From contig JBBBDQ010001937.1 in NCBI GenBank assembly GCA_037127315.1, positions 727,216 to 791,215 on the forward strand: 64,000 nucleotides of DNA, in the 5' to 3' direction. The translations under genes were made by a program, and so were the position numbers. Within the stretch, counting starts at the first letter, position 1, and every line of letters starts with the position of its first letter. Of this stretch, positions 10,589 to 20,905 are shown piece by piece. Origin of the DNA: Ascarosepion bandense (taxonomy: Eukaryota > Mollusca > Cephalopoda > Sepiida > Sepiidae). Below the pieces are notes generated by a model that saw nothing but the letters and a program-made list of their open reading frames with translations, was not told the origin of the DNA and ran no database searches.

Positions 10589-11356
10589 ACATCTTGCTTA
10601 ACGGATTATTGTTCGGAAAATGTTTCTCAATCAAAGCGAGAATGTTTTGGCCTGATTCAAAAAGAATTACACAACATTGAGCAAACACTAGTCAATAATG
10701 GATTTCCTAACTCCGTTATTGATCAACAAATTAAAATTTATCTCAGCAAAATTAACAATAGCTCTAACAATAATGATAATATTAATAATAATGGTTTATA
10801 TCAAAATAAACATAACACTATTAACTTATACGATTGTAACCAAATACATAATAATTATAAACAAGATGAAAAAATTCTCAAAAACATAATACGTAGAAAT
10901 GTTAAACCAGTGGATAGTAATAATCAAATTAAACTCATTATATATTATAAAAAGTTTAAAACAATTGATCTTATAGTCTATAATAACCCAACAAGCACTA
11001 AACTAAAGTCTCTACAAAAAACCAATGTAGTGTACCAATTTACATGCCCATTCAGAGATTGCATCTCTGATACTAATCAAAAACCTAGTACATATATTGG
11101 TTTTACTACAATCACGCTCTCCCGTAGACTTACATGTCATCTTTCTTATCAGAGTACTATTAAACAACATTTCTCTGAGAAACATAAACATGTAGGTAAT
11201 ATCAGACAGATTTTGGTCAACATTACGGTGATGCTTACTCATACACACAGTAAGAGGAACCTGCAGACATTGGAGGCCATGTACATCAAATTTAAACAAC
11301 TAACACTCAATAAAATCAACTTTAAAACAGGAAATAACATATTACATTGCATTTGA
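10589..11356 (+). CDS. Penelope-like element ORF, C-terminal part with GIY-YIG domain
   Basis: The frame is open from a TGA at 10586-10588 to the TGA at 11354, 255 codons, without needing an ATG. Residues ~20-120 (QKELHNIEQTLVNNGFPNSV…) look like the region after the RT domain of Penelope-like elements. From about residue 147 it carries a GIY-YIG nuclease pattern: VVYQFTCPF, then TYIGFTTITLSRRL with the conserved Arg, and a downstream LQTLEAMYI supplying the usual Glu. The protein ends in LHCI, as does the copy at 41.3 kb. The RT catalytic core is absent, so this is a 5'-truncated element. The GIY-YIG domain in this family nicks target DNA during retrotransposition. Confidence 0.7.
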   Translation, partial: TSCLTDYCSENVSQSKRECFGLIQKELHNIEQTLVNNGFPNSVIDQQIKIYLSKINNSSNNNDNINNNGLYQNKHNTINLYDCNQIHNNYKQDEKILKNIIRRNVKPVDSNNQIKLIIYYKKFKTIDLIVYNNPTSTKLKSLQKTNVVYQFTCPFRDCISDTNQKPSTYIGFTTITLSRRLTCHLSYQSTIKQHFSEKHKHVGNIRQILVNITVMLTHTHSKRNLQTLEAMYIKFKQLTLNKINFKTGNNILHCI

Positions 11357-11745
11357 CTACATGGTTTTGTTGTCATTTCGCGCTATCCCGCGGTGTGACG
11401 TCATAAAACCGCATCGCAAACTTAAGAACTGCGTTTATTATTTTTGGTAACTATTGCCATTGCCAAGCGGAGTTTTATGTCAACACAAAATAAAATCGTC
11501 GGTGATGGTGGATTTTATAATATTTCAGTTTAAACAACCTCTCTGAAGATGGCTCATGTGAGCCGAAAGCTTAGAAGAAAACCAATAAATAATTATCCAA
11601 ATGTTGGAGAATTTTTGACTTCATTTTCAACTGAAATTAAATAAAAAATACGACGTTTAGAACGGCTCATGATTAAATATAATAGACATTCATTGTCTCT
11701 TATATTTAACAGCATATGTTTAGAAAATTACTTGCTGCCTCGATA

Positions 11746-11791
<46 letters not shown>

Positions 11792-11800
11792 TTTTTCTCA
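11357..11800 (+). mobile_element. Penelope-like element 3' region and terminal (pLTR-like) unit
   Basis: After the stop codon comes a UTR shared with 41.4-41.6 kb (aaaatcgtcggtgatggtgg). It is followed by ctgaagatggctcatgtgag and ccgaaagcttag, a stem with a hammerhead-like layout (CTGAAGA, GGCTC/GAGCC stem, GAAA). A ~170-bp segment follows that ends directly in a (TA)n tract at 11746-11790. The segment has a conserved frame (EFLTSFSTEIK…ENYLLPRYT) found again at 35.0 (minus), 41.7 and 42.8 kb. Confidence 0.65.
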
Positions 11801-11959
11801 CAGGCTTGTTAACTTCTCTCAATTTTGTAAATCGCTCTCTTTCATTGGTTAGAAAATAATGAACACGGGATCGCGAATTTTGGCTTTTTCTTTTTCCTTC
11901 AGTACGGAATCATACTTTTTTGCTATTGGTTAAAACTTAGATTTCACACTGGATTGCAA

Positions 11960-12153
11960 AATTTGTAAACAGTGAAATAATGAGAGTTCATTTTAATTTC
12001 ATATTCACCCAAACTTACAAGGAACCAAGCTTTATCTGAAACAACAAGCAAATATTGGTTTTGATGCTTCAAAAATAACGATATTTTCTTTTTGAAGATA
12101 AAGAACGCTCTGACATAGAAAAATTTGAAGATGAAGAATAAGTCGCATTACTG
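11960..12153 (+). mobile_element. Mariner N-terminal segment, duplicated partner
   Basis: Aligns with 12401-12560 (shared atttgtaaacagtgaaa and acttacaaggaac blocks). One frame reads EDKERSDIEKFEDEE, as in the linker before the second helix-turn-helix of mariner transposases. It is separated from the rest by a LINE fragment. Confidence 0.5.
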
Positions 12154-12400
12154 CTTGAAATTCTCGAGTTGACCACAGTTGTTGAACGCCCTGACGTTCC
12201 ATGTCTTTAAGGTAGTTCTTTCTTTGTTGCGCAATGTCACAGAATAACGGTCCAGATTTACCTGTTGCTCATGTCGTTCCTTCCCGGGCGAGGGACAAAT
12301 TTTGGAAAAAAGTGTCCCCTTGACGCCGTTGGTGCTAACAGTCGTTGGATGTCGATCCTTACTGAGCGAGGAAATGCTTCCTTTGGAATTAAACCCCTTC
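12148..12400 (-). mobile_element. RTE-like LINE 5' fragment, start of APE endonuclease
   Basis: The minus frame reads RYSVTLRNKERTTLKTWNVR then AFNNCGQLENFKQ. The TWNVR…NxxGQL segment is the usual beginning of the apurinic-type endonuclease of RTE/BovB-like LINEs. Only the first ~25 residues of the domain are present before the match is lost inside mariner sequence. It may be the 5' end of family B. Confidence 0.55.
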
Positions 12401-12817
12401 AAATTTGTAAACAGTGAAAAGAAGAGAATTGCTTTTAATTCCATTTTTACTAAAAACTTACAAGGAACTAGGCTTTATCGGAACTAAAAAAGCAGAGATT
12501 GGCTCTGAAATAGAAAATATTGAAGACGAAGAAAAAGTGGCATTACTTCATAAAAAATTATGTCAAGTGCAAGCTGAACCTGCAAAATCATTAAGAGTTG
12601 ATCACACAACATTTTCTACACGTTTGAAAGAATTAAAAAGGCTTTAAAAGCAAGGATATTAAGTGTGGTACGATTTGAAACGGAAAGGCGTCCAACGGCA
12701 TCTTTTCACGTGTGAATAGCTACTTCAACGGCAAAAAAGGAAAGATCTTTTGCCTCGTATTGTGACCGGCAAGAAAAAATGGATACACTATCATAACTCT
12801 AAGCGTAGAATATCACC
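12401..12817 (+). pseudogene. Mariner transposase, N-terminal half (old copy)
   Basis: Frames read IENIEDEEKVALLHKKLCQV and SLRVDHTTFSTRLKEL (helix-turn-helix region), then WYDLKRKGVQRHLFTCE, LLQRQKRKDLLPRIVTGKKK and WIHYHNSKRR. In active mariners the last motif is TGDEKWIxYDN; here the first catalytic Asp is lost (TGKKKW) and several stops interrupt the frame. The other half of the transposase resumes at 13605 after a SINE block. Confidence 0.75.
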
Positions 12818-13604
12818 GAGTTATGGTGCAGTGGATATCGACTCGGAACGACAAATCGGGGAGCCGAGTTCGATATCCAGTTGAATTCATGGCATTCACT
12901 TACGCACAAATACCTCTGGGAAAGGTATTAATCCGTCTCTTCCGTCTAGTTATTGGTTAAATAATAGAACAGATTGGCTTCTATAGCCTTGGTTGGTAAC
13001 CACTCTGCCGCAGAAAGCAATGACAACCTACTGCGGGATAATCTTCTGCACAGTCATGTGTCTTTCGAGACATGATAGCCCAAAGCCTGTATAACGTAAG
13101 GGACTCAAATGACTGACAGAATATAATAGTTGGAATCATCATAAAGGCTTCTACTGGTCATAAAGTGGCGGATCAATTTTCTATTGTTGTGAAGTAATAA
13201 ACTGATCCTCTACTAATTACTACGTAATGATATAATACATCTTTTTCGCCTGTAGCTATGAATCAAATAACAGAAGAGATTGGGTTCTATAGCCTTGGCT
13301 GGCAAGCACTCTACCGCAGAAAGCAATGGCAACCTACTGCGGGATAATCTTCTGCATAGTCAGTCATGTCTCTTTCAAGACATGATCGCCCAAAGCGTCT
13401 ATCACGTATGGCACTTAACTGACTGACTAAATATAATAGCTGGAATCATAATTAAGGCTTCTACTTTATAAAATGGGGGATCAGGTTTTTATTGTTATGA
13501 AGTAATAAACTGATCCCCCATTAATTACTATTATTAATAATACAATACACATCTTCTCCCTCTAGCTTGTCTCATTTGAGACATGATCGCCTAAAGCGTA
13601 TATC
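12818..13604 (+). mobile_element. tRNA-derived SINE with tandem body, inserted in mariner
   Basis: Head: tggtgcagtggatatcgact (A-box-like) and ccgagttcgatatccag (B-box-like). Body: ~300-bp unit beginning near the tagttattggttaaat block at 12955, repeated from ~13250 and partly again from ~13560. Each unit includes gaaagcaatgacaacctact, a gacatgatcgcccaaagc-type stretch, and a small foldback with gggggatcag / ctgatccccc. The block splits a mariner transposase, so the SINE is the younger element. Confidence 0.75.
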
Positions 13605-14110
13605 GGTAATAAAGCCGAATATTTATGCTTCGAAGTTTCTGCTCAGCATTTTGGTGGGACCAGCTAGGTGTAGTTTTATTATGAGCTGCTCAAACCGACC
13701 GAAACCATCCCAAGATATTGCCATTGACCACAATTGATGCGTTTGAGCCTAACAGTGAACAAAAAACTGTCACCATACAAGCAGAGACCTGTCAGAGTGA
13801 TTTTGTAACCTGTCAACTTTAGGCTATATGTTGTAAAACAAGGGTATACCTACTTGGAAATGCTTAAAATGGAAGTCGTAACCCACACGACGTATTCGCC
13901 AGAATTTGTCTCATTCGATCATCTCTTGTTCTGATCGAAAATCATAGTCTGGCTGAGCCGTATTTTCATTCTTATGAAGATGTCAAAAAATGGGTCGACT
14001 CGTGATTAGCCTCAAAAGACGTGTCGTTTTTCCGACGTTTAATTCAAACGCTGCTAGAAAGATGGAAAAAAATGATTGGCTAGCAATGTGCAATACTTTC
14101 AGTGACATGT
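13605..14110 (+). pseudogene. Mariner transposase, C-terminal half (old copy)
   Basis: Continuation of 12401-12817. Recognisable pieces in shifting frames: KPNIYASKFLLSILVG, a PTRRIRQN/YSPEFVSFDHLLF block corresponding to PYSPDLAPSDYHLF, HSYEDVKKWVDS, and RRVVFPTFNS…KM near the C-terminus. Many frameshifts and stops. Terminal inverted repeats were not found. Confidence 0.7.
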
Positions 14111-14495
14111 TTCTTAATAATTTGTTTAGATAATGTTGTTGATCTAGAATAGGTCTGGAAGAAAAACACGAACTCGGTTATTAGTGAAACATATATATTT
14201 TCAGTCGGACTGTCAAGTACTAGACCGGGGTGACTCAACTCAACTCAACTCTGCCCGACCCCGAGTGGCATATTGTCCAGATATTCATAATAACAGAAAG
14301 TGTTCCTTATAGTCCAAATAAGGTAGGTCCCATAAAACATCACTTTTCATGTAAAATCAGCGATAAATTATTCAAGATCTTAATAATTATCATTAGCGTT
14401 TTGTGTTTCTGAAAAAAAAATTAACTTCCGGTCTTTCTTAGTGAAAATCACAATTGATTTAAACTTCAAGGAAGATTTTACCTCATCATTGTTTA
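14111..14495. other. No recognised feature
   Basis: AT-rich DNA up to the next mariner insertion. Confidence 0.4.
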
Positions 14496-14497
14496 TA

Positions 14498-15220
14498 TTA
14501 GGTTGTCCCAAAAATTCGGAAGAACTTGCAAAATATTGAAATTTTACTCGCCAAGTAATCTAAGGTTACCAGAAAACACTTGCAAAAAATTGAAATTTTA
14601 CTCGCAAAAACAACAAAAATTATTGCTCAAAATAAAGACCATCATTTTCCATGACGTTCTGCCATCGATCTGCAAGCTTTAGGATCTAGTCAAAGCACCA
14701 TTCAGCCTGCTTTGAATCAAAGAATTCTTGACACGCTTCCTCGACTTCAGCAAACGAGTCGAATCGGCGGCCCTTCAGAAAGTGTTGCATTGAGCGGAAA
14801 AGGCCGTAATCTGATGGAGCAGAGTCAGGACTGTAGGTTCGATGTGGCAAAACCTCAACGCCGTCCAGCTCTTCAAACTTGTCTTTGGATTTCCTGGCGG
14901 TGTGTGGCTTGGCATTGTCCTGCTGCATTAAAGCGCGCTTTCGGTTGATCAGAGCCGGGTACTTTTGCTTCAACTTTTCGTAGACCCGCTCAAGTTGCTG
15001 ACAGTAAAGTTCGGCACTGATGGCACGACCATTCGGAACCAACTCAAAATGCACGATTCCTTCAAAGTTCCACCAAACGCACACCATGATTTTCTTGCCG
15101 AATCGATCTTATTTTGGAACCGACGGTGTCTCTTGCCCTTTCTGAACCCATCTTGTCTCGATTGTGCTGGGCAAGATAGACCCATTTCGCAAGTGTTTAC
15201 GAACTTTTGGGACAACCTAA
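14498..15220 (-). mobile_element. Mariner-like element, internally deleted, both terminal repeats present
   Basis: Left end ttaggttgtcccaaaa at 14498, right end ttttgggacaacctaa to 15220, flanked by TA on both sides (the mariner target duplication). At 723 bp it is about half of the usual ~1.3 kb: the N-terminal helix-turn-helix part of the transposase is missing. The right TIR leads almost at once into transposase sequence near the first catalytic region. It could be mobilised in trans if a matching transposase exists. Confidence 0.9.
14686..15087 (-). pseudogene. Mariner transposase, C-terminal 133 residues
   Basis: The open frame begins MVCVWWNFEGIVHFELVPNG and carries QQDNAKPHTA (second catalytic Asp) and YSPDSAPSDYGLF (third catalytic Asp), spaced as in DD34D mariners, then a C-terminal FDSFAEVEEACQEFF region. 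Upstream, sequence resembling WVYLAQHNRDKMGSERAR is in another frame, so a frameshift separates it from the region of the first Asp. The DNA-binding domain is deleted. No activity is expected. Confidence 0.85.
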
Positions 15221-15518
15221 TATATTTGATCATGAATGAAAGAATTAGAATTAATAACTGAGAGAATGCGACACAAACAACATTTTAATAATGTTTTTTC
15301 CTTATATAGTTAGGCGTTTCATTTAAAATGCCAACAGGGACGCAATTTTTTTGTGATTGTCATAAATTCCTCTTACTTTATTTTATTCCCACCTAGTAAA
15401 CTATAGCATCTTAGTGACATTACCAAATTTTGTGGGGTGAAATTATTAGGAAAACTAGTGTATAGCAGCCATTACTGAGATTTGCGTTATTCTACAAGTA
15501 TCTCTGCCCACAAATCTC

Positions 15519-15808
15519 AGTCAGTTGGTGGCCATACGTGATACACGCTTGGACGATCATGTCTGTTTCGATACATGATAGAAAGACTGACTTGGCAGAA
15601 TATTTTCCCGCAGTTGGTTGCCATTACTTTCTGGGGTAGACTGGTAGCTAACTATAGAATCCAATCTGTTCTGTTATTTAACCCGTAGGTGGGGAGAGAA
15701 GAGACGGATTGAGATCTTTCTGAAAGACATTTGCGCATAAGTACATGCAACGAATTCAACTGGAATTCGAACTCGGCTCTCCCCGATTTCTCGTTCCATA
15801 ACGAATAT
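15519..15808 (-). mobile_element. tRNA-derived SINE
   Basis: Minus-strand copy of the SINE at 12.8 kb. The head is at the right end (ggaattcgaactcggctctc is the reverse of the B-box region), the body includes the reversed tgccattactttctggggta stretch, and the 3' end lies near ccatacgtgatacacgctt at ~15530. Confidence 0.75.
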
Positions 15809-16137
15809 CATACAAAAATAACTGTCGAAATCCTGTCTCTATGATTCCGTGTTTATTCTATCCGATATCAATTTAAATGATCACATTTATTAAATCAATC
15901 TGATCGAATCAGTCACATTTCCCGATGTTTTCGAATGCTTTTGCTCCAAATGTCGTTCTTATAAGAAAAGTATTAAGGTATGCAGACAACACAGGAGTAG
16001 AAACAGAGAACTCTATTCCCCATTCGTCTGCTAACATTGGATACTTCATCAGCAGACTTCCACAAATTTCACACAATGACCTCAATTCATCTCCTTCTCT
16101 CTCTCACTCTCTCTCTTTCGTTTTCATAATTAGGTAG
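15809..16137. other. No repeat recognised; ends in polypyrimidine tract
   Basis: Non-repetitive-looking DNA that ends in a ~40-bp ct-rich tract (16090-16125) and taattaggtag, a strong 3' splice-site context for the candidate exon that follows. Confidence 0.4.
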
Positions 16138-16204
16138 GATCTGCAGAAAGATGGATAGATATTTGGCGGGACTTCAATACAGACAACACTCGTCATGAAG
16201 GCAG
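16138..16204 (+). CDS. Candidate internal exon of an unidentified host gene
   Basis: A long polypyrimidine tract and AG (16136-16137, or alternatively 16132-16133) precede a short open segment. It ends at a consensus donor GCAG|GTGAGA (GT at 16205-16206). The translation is SAERWIDIWRDFNTDNTRHE, with no stop in that frame. With the start at 16138 the exon begins with two bases completing a codon. This is exactly the phase left by the candidate exon at 865-952, giving …KNE-G-SAERWID…. I do not recognise the protein. If both are real, everything between them is a ~15-kb intron, which is a plausible size for a cephalopod gene. Confidence 0.35.
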
Positions 16205-16206
16205 GT

Positions 16207-16785
16207 GAGAAAGATTTTTATAAGTGACATGAAACTTTGCCGCGTTTATCGGTTAACCAGTTTTATCAGACCATGAATTCAAAACGAAGCAATCTCCATA
16301 AAATGATTCTAGACAAGATAGAAATTGTTTTGCTAATGTCGATTTAATATATTTCGATTTCTTACGGTTATCGGCCAGCGAGACAGAAAGTCATTCGGAA
16401 GTAAAAGTTGTTTTATAACTCTGCATAAATAAAAAAATCATTTTGCAAATGTTCTCATAGTTTACAAGTACATTTAAGACAGTGGAAAAATTTGTTGGTA
16501 GTCATAATGGGCGTTTTAGTTGTTTCCTATCGAGTTTTGGACAAAGTGCGGTGCCTTTTCATCTCTAATGATAATAGCAAAATTAGTCGTTTACTTATAT
16601 GGAAATATTCATTAATTGACAGAACTGTTAGAGATATTGAAGTTACTGTTTCTCTCACTCCCTAAGATTAAGTTGTAGCATCTGTTTTCATCTGTTTTCA
16701 TCCCTTTCATCCCTTTCATTGCCCGAGCAGACAGTGCTATTCGAGTTAAGCTTTTTATTATAGATACATAGATCTGAACAGACTG
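16207..16785. other. No recognised feature
   Basis: AT-rich DNA between the candidate exon and the GATA array. Confidence 0.4.
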
Positions 16786-16786
16786 G

Positions 16787-16845
<59 letters not shown>

Positions 16846-16862
16846 TAGATTAGAAGAGACTG

Positions 16863-16910
<48 letters not shown>

Positions 16911-16921
16911 TATGAAGAGAC

Positions 16922-16978
<57 letters not shown>

Positions 16979-17024
16979 TATGAAGAGACTGAGATAGATA
17001 GATAGATAGATTATGAAGAGACTG

Positions 17025-17074
<50 letters not shown>

Positions 17075-17089
17075 GAGATGAGATAGATT

Positions 17090-17123
<34 letters not shown>

Positions 17124-17186
17124 TATGAAGAGACTGAGATAGATAGATAGATAGATAGATAGATGAGATAGATTATGAAGAGACTG

Positions 17187-17230
<44 letters not shown>

Positions 17231-17268
17231 TATGAAGAGACATAGATAGATAGATTATGAATAGACTG

Positions 17269-17320
<52 letters not shown>

Positions 17321-17413
17321 TATGAAGAGACATAAATAGATAGATAGATAGATAGATAGATAGATTATGAAGAGACATAGATAGATAGACTGATAGATAG
17401 ATTATGAAGAGAC

Positions 17414-17467
<54 letters not shown>

Positions 17468-17480
17468 TATGAAGAGACTG

Positions 17481-17541
<61 letters not shown>
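16786..17541. repeat. (GATA)n array with conserved spacer
   Basis: About 750 bp of GATA repeats broken at least ten times by a spacer related to ttatgaagagactga. The spacer is nearly identical each time, so the array grew by duplicating blocks that include the spacer, not by slippage alone. It produces a spurious Ser-Ile-Tyr-Leu frame on the minus strand. Confidence 0.97.
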
Positions 17542-18530
17542 TTGGCCATAAATATTAACCCACTCCATTTTTTTTCATATTATTTTTAGTATTTGTAGCA
17601 TAGTGGATTATTCTACATGAAAATAGTTGGAATCGTGCTAGCTATACAAGCTTGCTAACCAATTACACCACGTTGAGATACTTTGTGGTTGAAAGTAAAC
17701 CTACAAAGAAGTCAAGAAAGAAGGGAAAATAGAACTGTTTAACATTTCCTTCAAATAACCTATAAATAATAGACTAAGCTGTTTTGTTTGCGTAGAAATC
17801 TAAAGAAACACGATACTTGGTTTCAGTGTGAAAATGAATGAATGTAAGAAAGTGTTATGCTGCCCTGCTACGAAAAATGGTCCCTTCCACTTGTTATATG
17901 TAATGGCATTCCTTCGTGACTTACAAAGAGCAGTTAACAAAGGCAGTTAATGACAGTTAAAGACAGCTACTAGTCAGGCAATACGCAGCGTAATAATACC
18001 TTTGAACTTACCTATTTCTAGTTGCTTAATATTAACATTTCTTTTGCGTATCTTGTTTCTAATACACTGTTTTGAACCTCCCTTCTTGTTTCGTGTTTTC
18101 TGGCACAAACCGGTCACTGTAACTTTGCGGCGAATTTTCCCCACAACACCACAACAGAAAGAAAAGAAGAAGGAAAAACGATAGAAGTGTTTAACGGCTG
18201 TTTCAGTGAAATCTTAAATGTCTCTAAAAATTCTACCCACTTTATAAAATAAAGACCAGAATTCCTATTTATCATTGTTGTTGCGATATTTTCTACGGTT
18301 GTTAAAACTCAAATATTTATCGACAGGATAGGGGTATGCTCAGGAATATTTTATTATTATAGAACACAACATGAGTTTATTCAATCATTATCTGAAGAAA
18401 TTAGGATTCATCAGAAAAAAATACAGGGATTTTTTAAATAACTTATCATTTGTAGTGTAAATCTTAAGGTTAGAAAACAAACGTTTAATTCTAGTATGAA
18501 CAGTGTTAGGTATTTGCTTCATAATAGTAG
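17542..18530. other. No gene; possible tRNA-like SINE remnant at ~17640-17690
   Basis: Mostly unrecognised. On the minus strand, gtggtgtaattggttagcaa near 17660-17680 resembles a tRNA D-arm/A-box, and a decayed cgattcc follows. It is too short and diverged to call a gene. Confidence 0.35.
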
Positions 18531-18534
18531 TCTT

Positions 18535-19480
18535 CTTATTATATGTGCCCTGTCCCTTCAGGACGTAGGTGATCACTGCTTTCCACGTCTCCATATACCT
18601 GGTGGCTCTTAGCACACCATCTCCTGTTACACCATGCAACCCTCGTTCCATCATCCACCTGATTAGGTCCTTCAAATATGTTATCCGATGCTTTCCCCTG
18701 TCTATTTTCCCCTGTATCTGGCCTGTTAGTATCAGGTTCTCCAAGCCCTTCTTCCACATTGCATGTCCCAGGAACTTTAGCTGTCTCTTCCTGATGCTCA
18801 GTATTAATTTTTCGTTTCCATCCTTTCAAAAACCTCATCATTGCACACATGCTTGATCCATGATATCCGCAGCATCCTTCTGTAGAACCACATTTCAGCT
18901 GCTTCAAGTTTTTCCTTCATCTTTGATGATATTGTCCAGCATTCACTGCCATATTGAAGAACTGACAACACACAGCAAACCAGTACTCTCTTCTTTGTTT
19001 CTAGCGAAATTGTCCTGTTTCTTAATACTTTACTCAACTTCTGGAATGCTTCCTTGTACTTTTGGATCTCAGGAATATCAATGTATAGAAACTGATGTGA
19101 CCACAAAGTGAGGGGTCAGTTTATATATTGATTGTAATATGGGACTGATCCCCCACTTTATATACAGAATGCGTCTGTAGAACCACATTTCATCTGCTTC
19201 TAGTCTTTCCTTCATCTTTGATGATATTGTCCAGCATTCACTGTCATATCGAAGAACCGACATCACATAGCAATTCAGTACTCTCTTCTTTGTTTCTAGC
19301 GAAATTGTCCTGTTTCTTAATACTTTGCTCAACTTCTTGAATTCCTCTTTCGCCATGCCAATTCGCTTTCGGATCTCTGTGTCGCACTTTCCATCTTCTG
19401 TTATAACACTTCCCAGTTATTTAAATTTTTGTACCTGCTTGATTCTAGTATCCCGATCTGTATTTGGCATATTGGGTTTC
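18535..19480 (-). mobile_element. RTE-like LINE (family B), 3' half with the duplicated RT-C block
   Basis: Minus-strand frames give SKVLRNRTISLETKKRVL and SECWTISSKMKE twice (19165-19380 and 18880-19110). They continue into FYRRMLRISWIKHVCNDEVF, GKHRITYLKDLIRWMMERGL and HGVTGDGVLRATR, the C-terminal end of the family. The 3' end (ggacagggcacat) lies at ~18545 and runs into an aagaag-like tail. The internal duplication and its junction (…tatcaatgtatagaaactg… gatcccccactttata…) match those at 3.5-4.4 kb. Frameshifts make it non-functional. Confidence 0.85.
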
Positions 19481-19484
19481 CCTT

Positions 19485-20240
19485 TTTACTGATAAATGGT
19501 TGAAATTAATATTAATAAAGCTGGGTATATCATTTTTGAAAATATAATGTCTGAAATAAATTGTCATTTAGATTAAGTGTGGTATTTAAATCATTGACAA
19601 TTTTTAGGTTAGAGGAAACTTCAATTTTAAAACCTAGTAATTTAAAGGCACTAATTATTTTCTAATGGATCATAGTAGTCAAGGGTTTATTGCTATTAGG
19701 TATGATCATAAGACTGTTAACACAATATAAGTTAATTGCTTTGGGGTCAACAATTTTATTGAAGGTATCAAAGATACATATACCTACTATATCAACATCT
19801 AGGCTAAATCATATGCTCCCATAAGGACATCAAATTTGTCAGAGAGAACCTTGATCCAGGTGGAAGGATCAAAGTTTAGAATCGACTTTCTAGCTGCTAA
19901 AATAATCTTAATTTCACTATCTGCGAACACTACATGTATTTTAGCAAAGTTAATACAACAGTCTAGGTGGGTTTTAAAGAAAGAAGAATACAATTTCAAA
20001 TTTAAGAAAAGAAGTTTTATTATTTTCTGTAATATCAATGTTATCGAAACAATCCTTCCAAAAATTGGGGCAGGGAATGAACCGTAGTTCCTCAGTTATT
20101 CTGTTGAAAATTTCCCTAAATATTAACCCTAAATCACTTTTAGTATAATTAATTAACCTAGCTTGGAAGTTATTATTAAAGTTAGGTTTGTGATCTTTCA
20201 ATGAAAAATAAATGTTTTTAGTAGAGTCTTTCTTTATGTT
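19485..20240 (-). pseudogene. Penelope-type (GIY-YIG-associated) reverse transcriptase fragment
   Basis: Minus-strand frames read MKDHKPNFNNNFQARLIN then YTKSDLGLIFREIFNRI. Further on come LMGAYDLA, a VDIVGICIFDTFNKI block, an INLYCVNSLMIIPNSNKPLT stretch and FKLLGFKIEVSSNLKIVNDL. The order matches an RT family with the hallmarks KDHK…RLIN, GAYD and LYRDDGLA; here the catalytic RDD is replaced (YCVN). The fragment at 28.7-30.7 kb belongs to the same family. Stops and frameshifts are present. Confidence 0.6.
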
Positions 20241-20384
20241 ATCAGCAATATTTACTTTGCTAGCAAAAGTGGCTGTAAAGGTCGATTTTCGAAACTATGT
20301 TGCTGAATCTATCTAATTTATAAGTGCTAGTAATTTTATTCTTAAGAAGATTAGGCTTTACAATAATTGCGATCTATCTTCTTC

Positions 20385-20890
20385 TTCTTCTTCTTCAGGA
20401 TGTAGGCGATTATGGTTCTCCACGTCTCCCTATCCCTTGTGGCTCTTAGTATGTATGCTCCTGGCAAACCCCGTTCCGTCATCCACCTGATCAGACCCTG
20501 CAAATATGTTATCCGCTGCCTTCCTCTGTCTCTCCTTCCTTCTATCTGGCCAGTCAGTATCAGGTTCTCCAGGCTCTCCTTCCTCATTGCGTGTCCCAGG
20601 AACTTCAGTTGTCTCTTCCTGATGCTCAGCATCAATTTCCTTTTTGTTGCCATTCTTTCCAACACCTCATCGTTGCTTGCATGCTCAGTCCACGATATGC
20701 ATAGCATCCTTCTGTAGAACCACATTTCGGCCGCTTCCAGTTTTGTCCTCATTTTAGATGATATTTTCCAGTATTCACTGCCGTATTGAAAAACTGACAT
20801 CACGTAGCAGTCTAGCACTCTTTTCTTCGTTTCTATTGAGATTTTCCTGTGTGTTAGTATTTTGCTCATCTTCTGGAACCAAACATGGTT
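20385..20890 (-). mobile_element. RTE-like LINE (family B), C-terminal fragment
   Basis: The 184-codon minus frame at 20351-20905 covers QKMSKILTHRKISIETKKRV, a YGSEYW motif, FYRRMLCISWTEHASNDEV, RKRQLKFLGHAMRKESLENL and a RITYLQGLIRWMTERGL tail. The 3' end has a (GAA)n tract (20381-20396 as ttc). It is the same subfamily as 37.7-38.3 kb (shared LTHRKIS). Confidence 0.85.
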
Positions 20891-20905
20891 AGCACATTCT
20901 CTCAT

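Noticed and set aside
17088..17549. 153-codon Ser-Ile-Tyr-Leu frame
   Set aside because: Translation of a GATA microsatellite.
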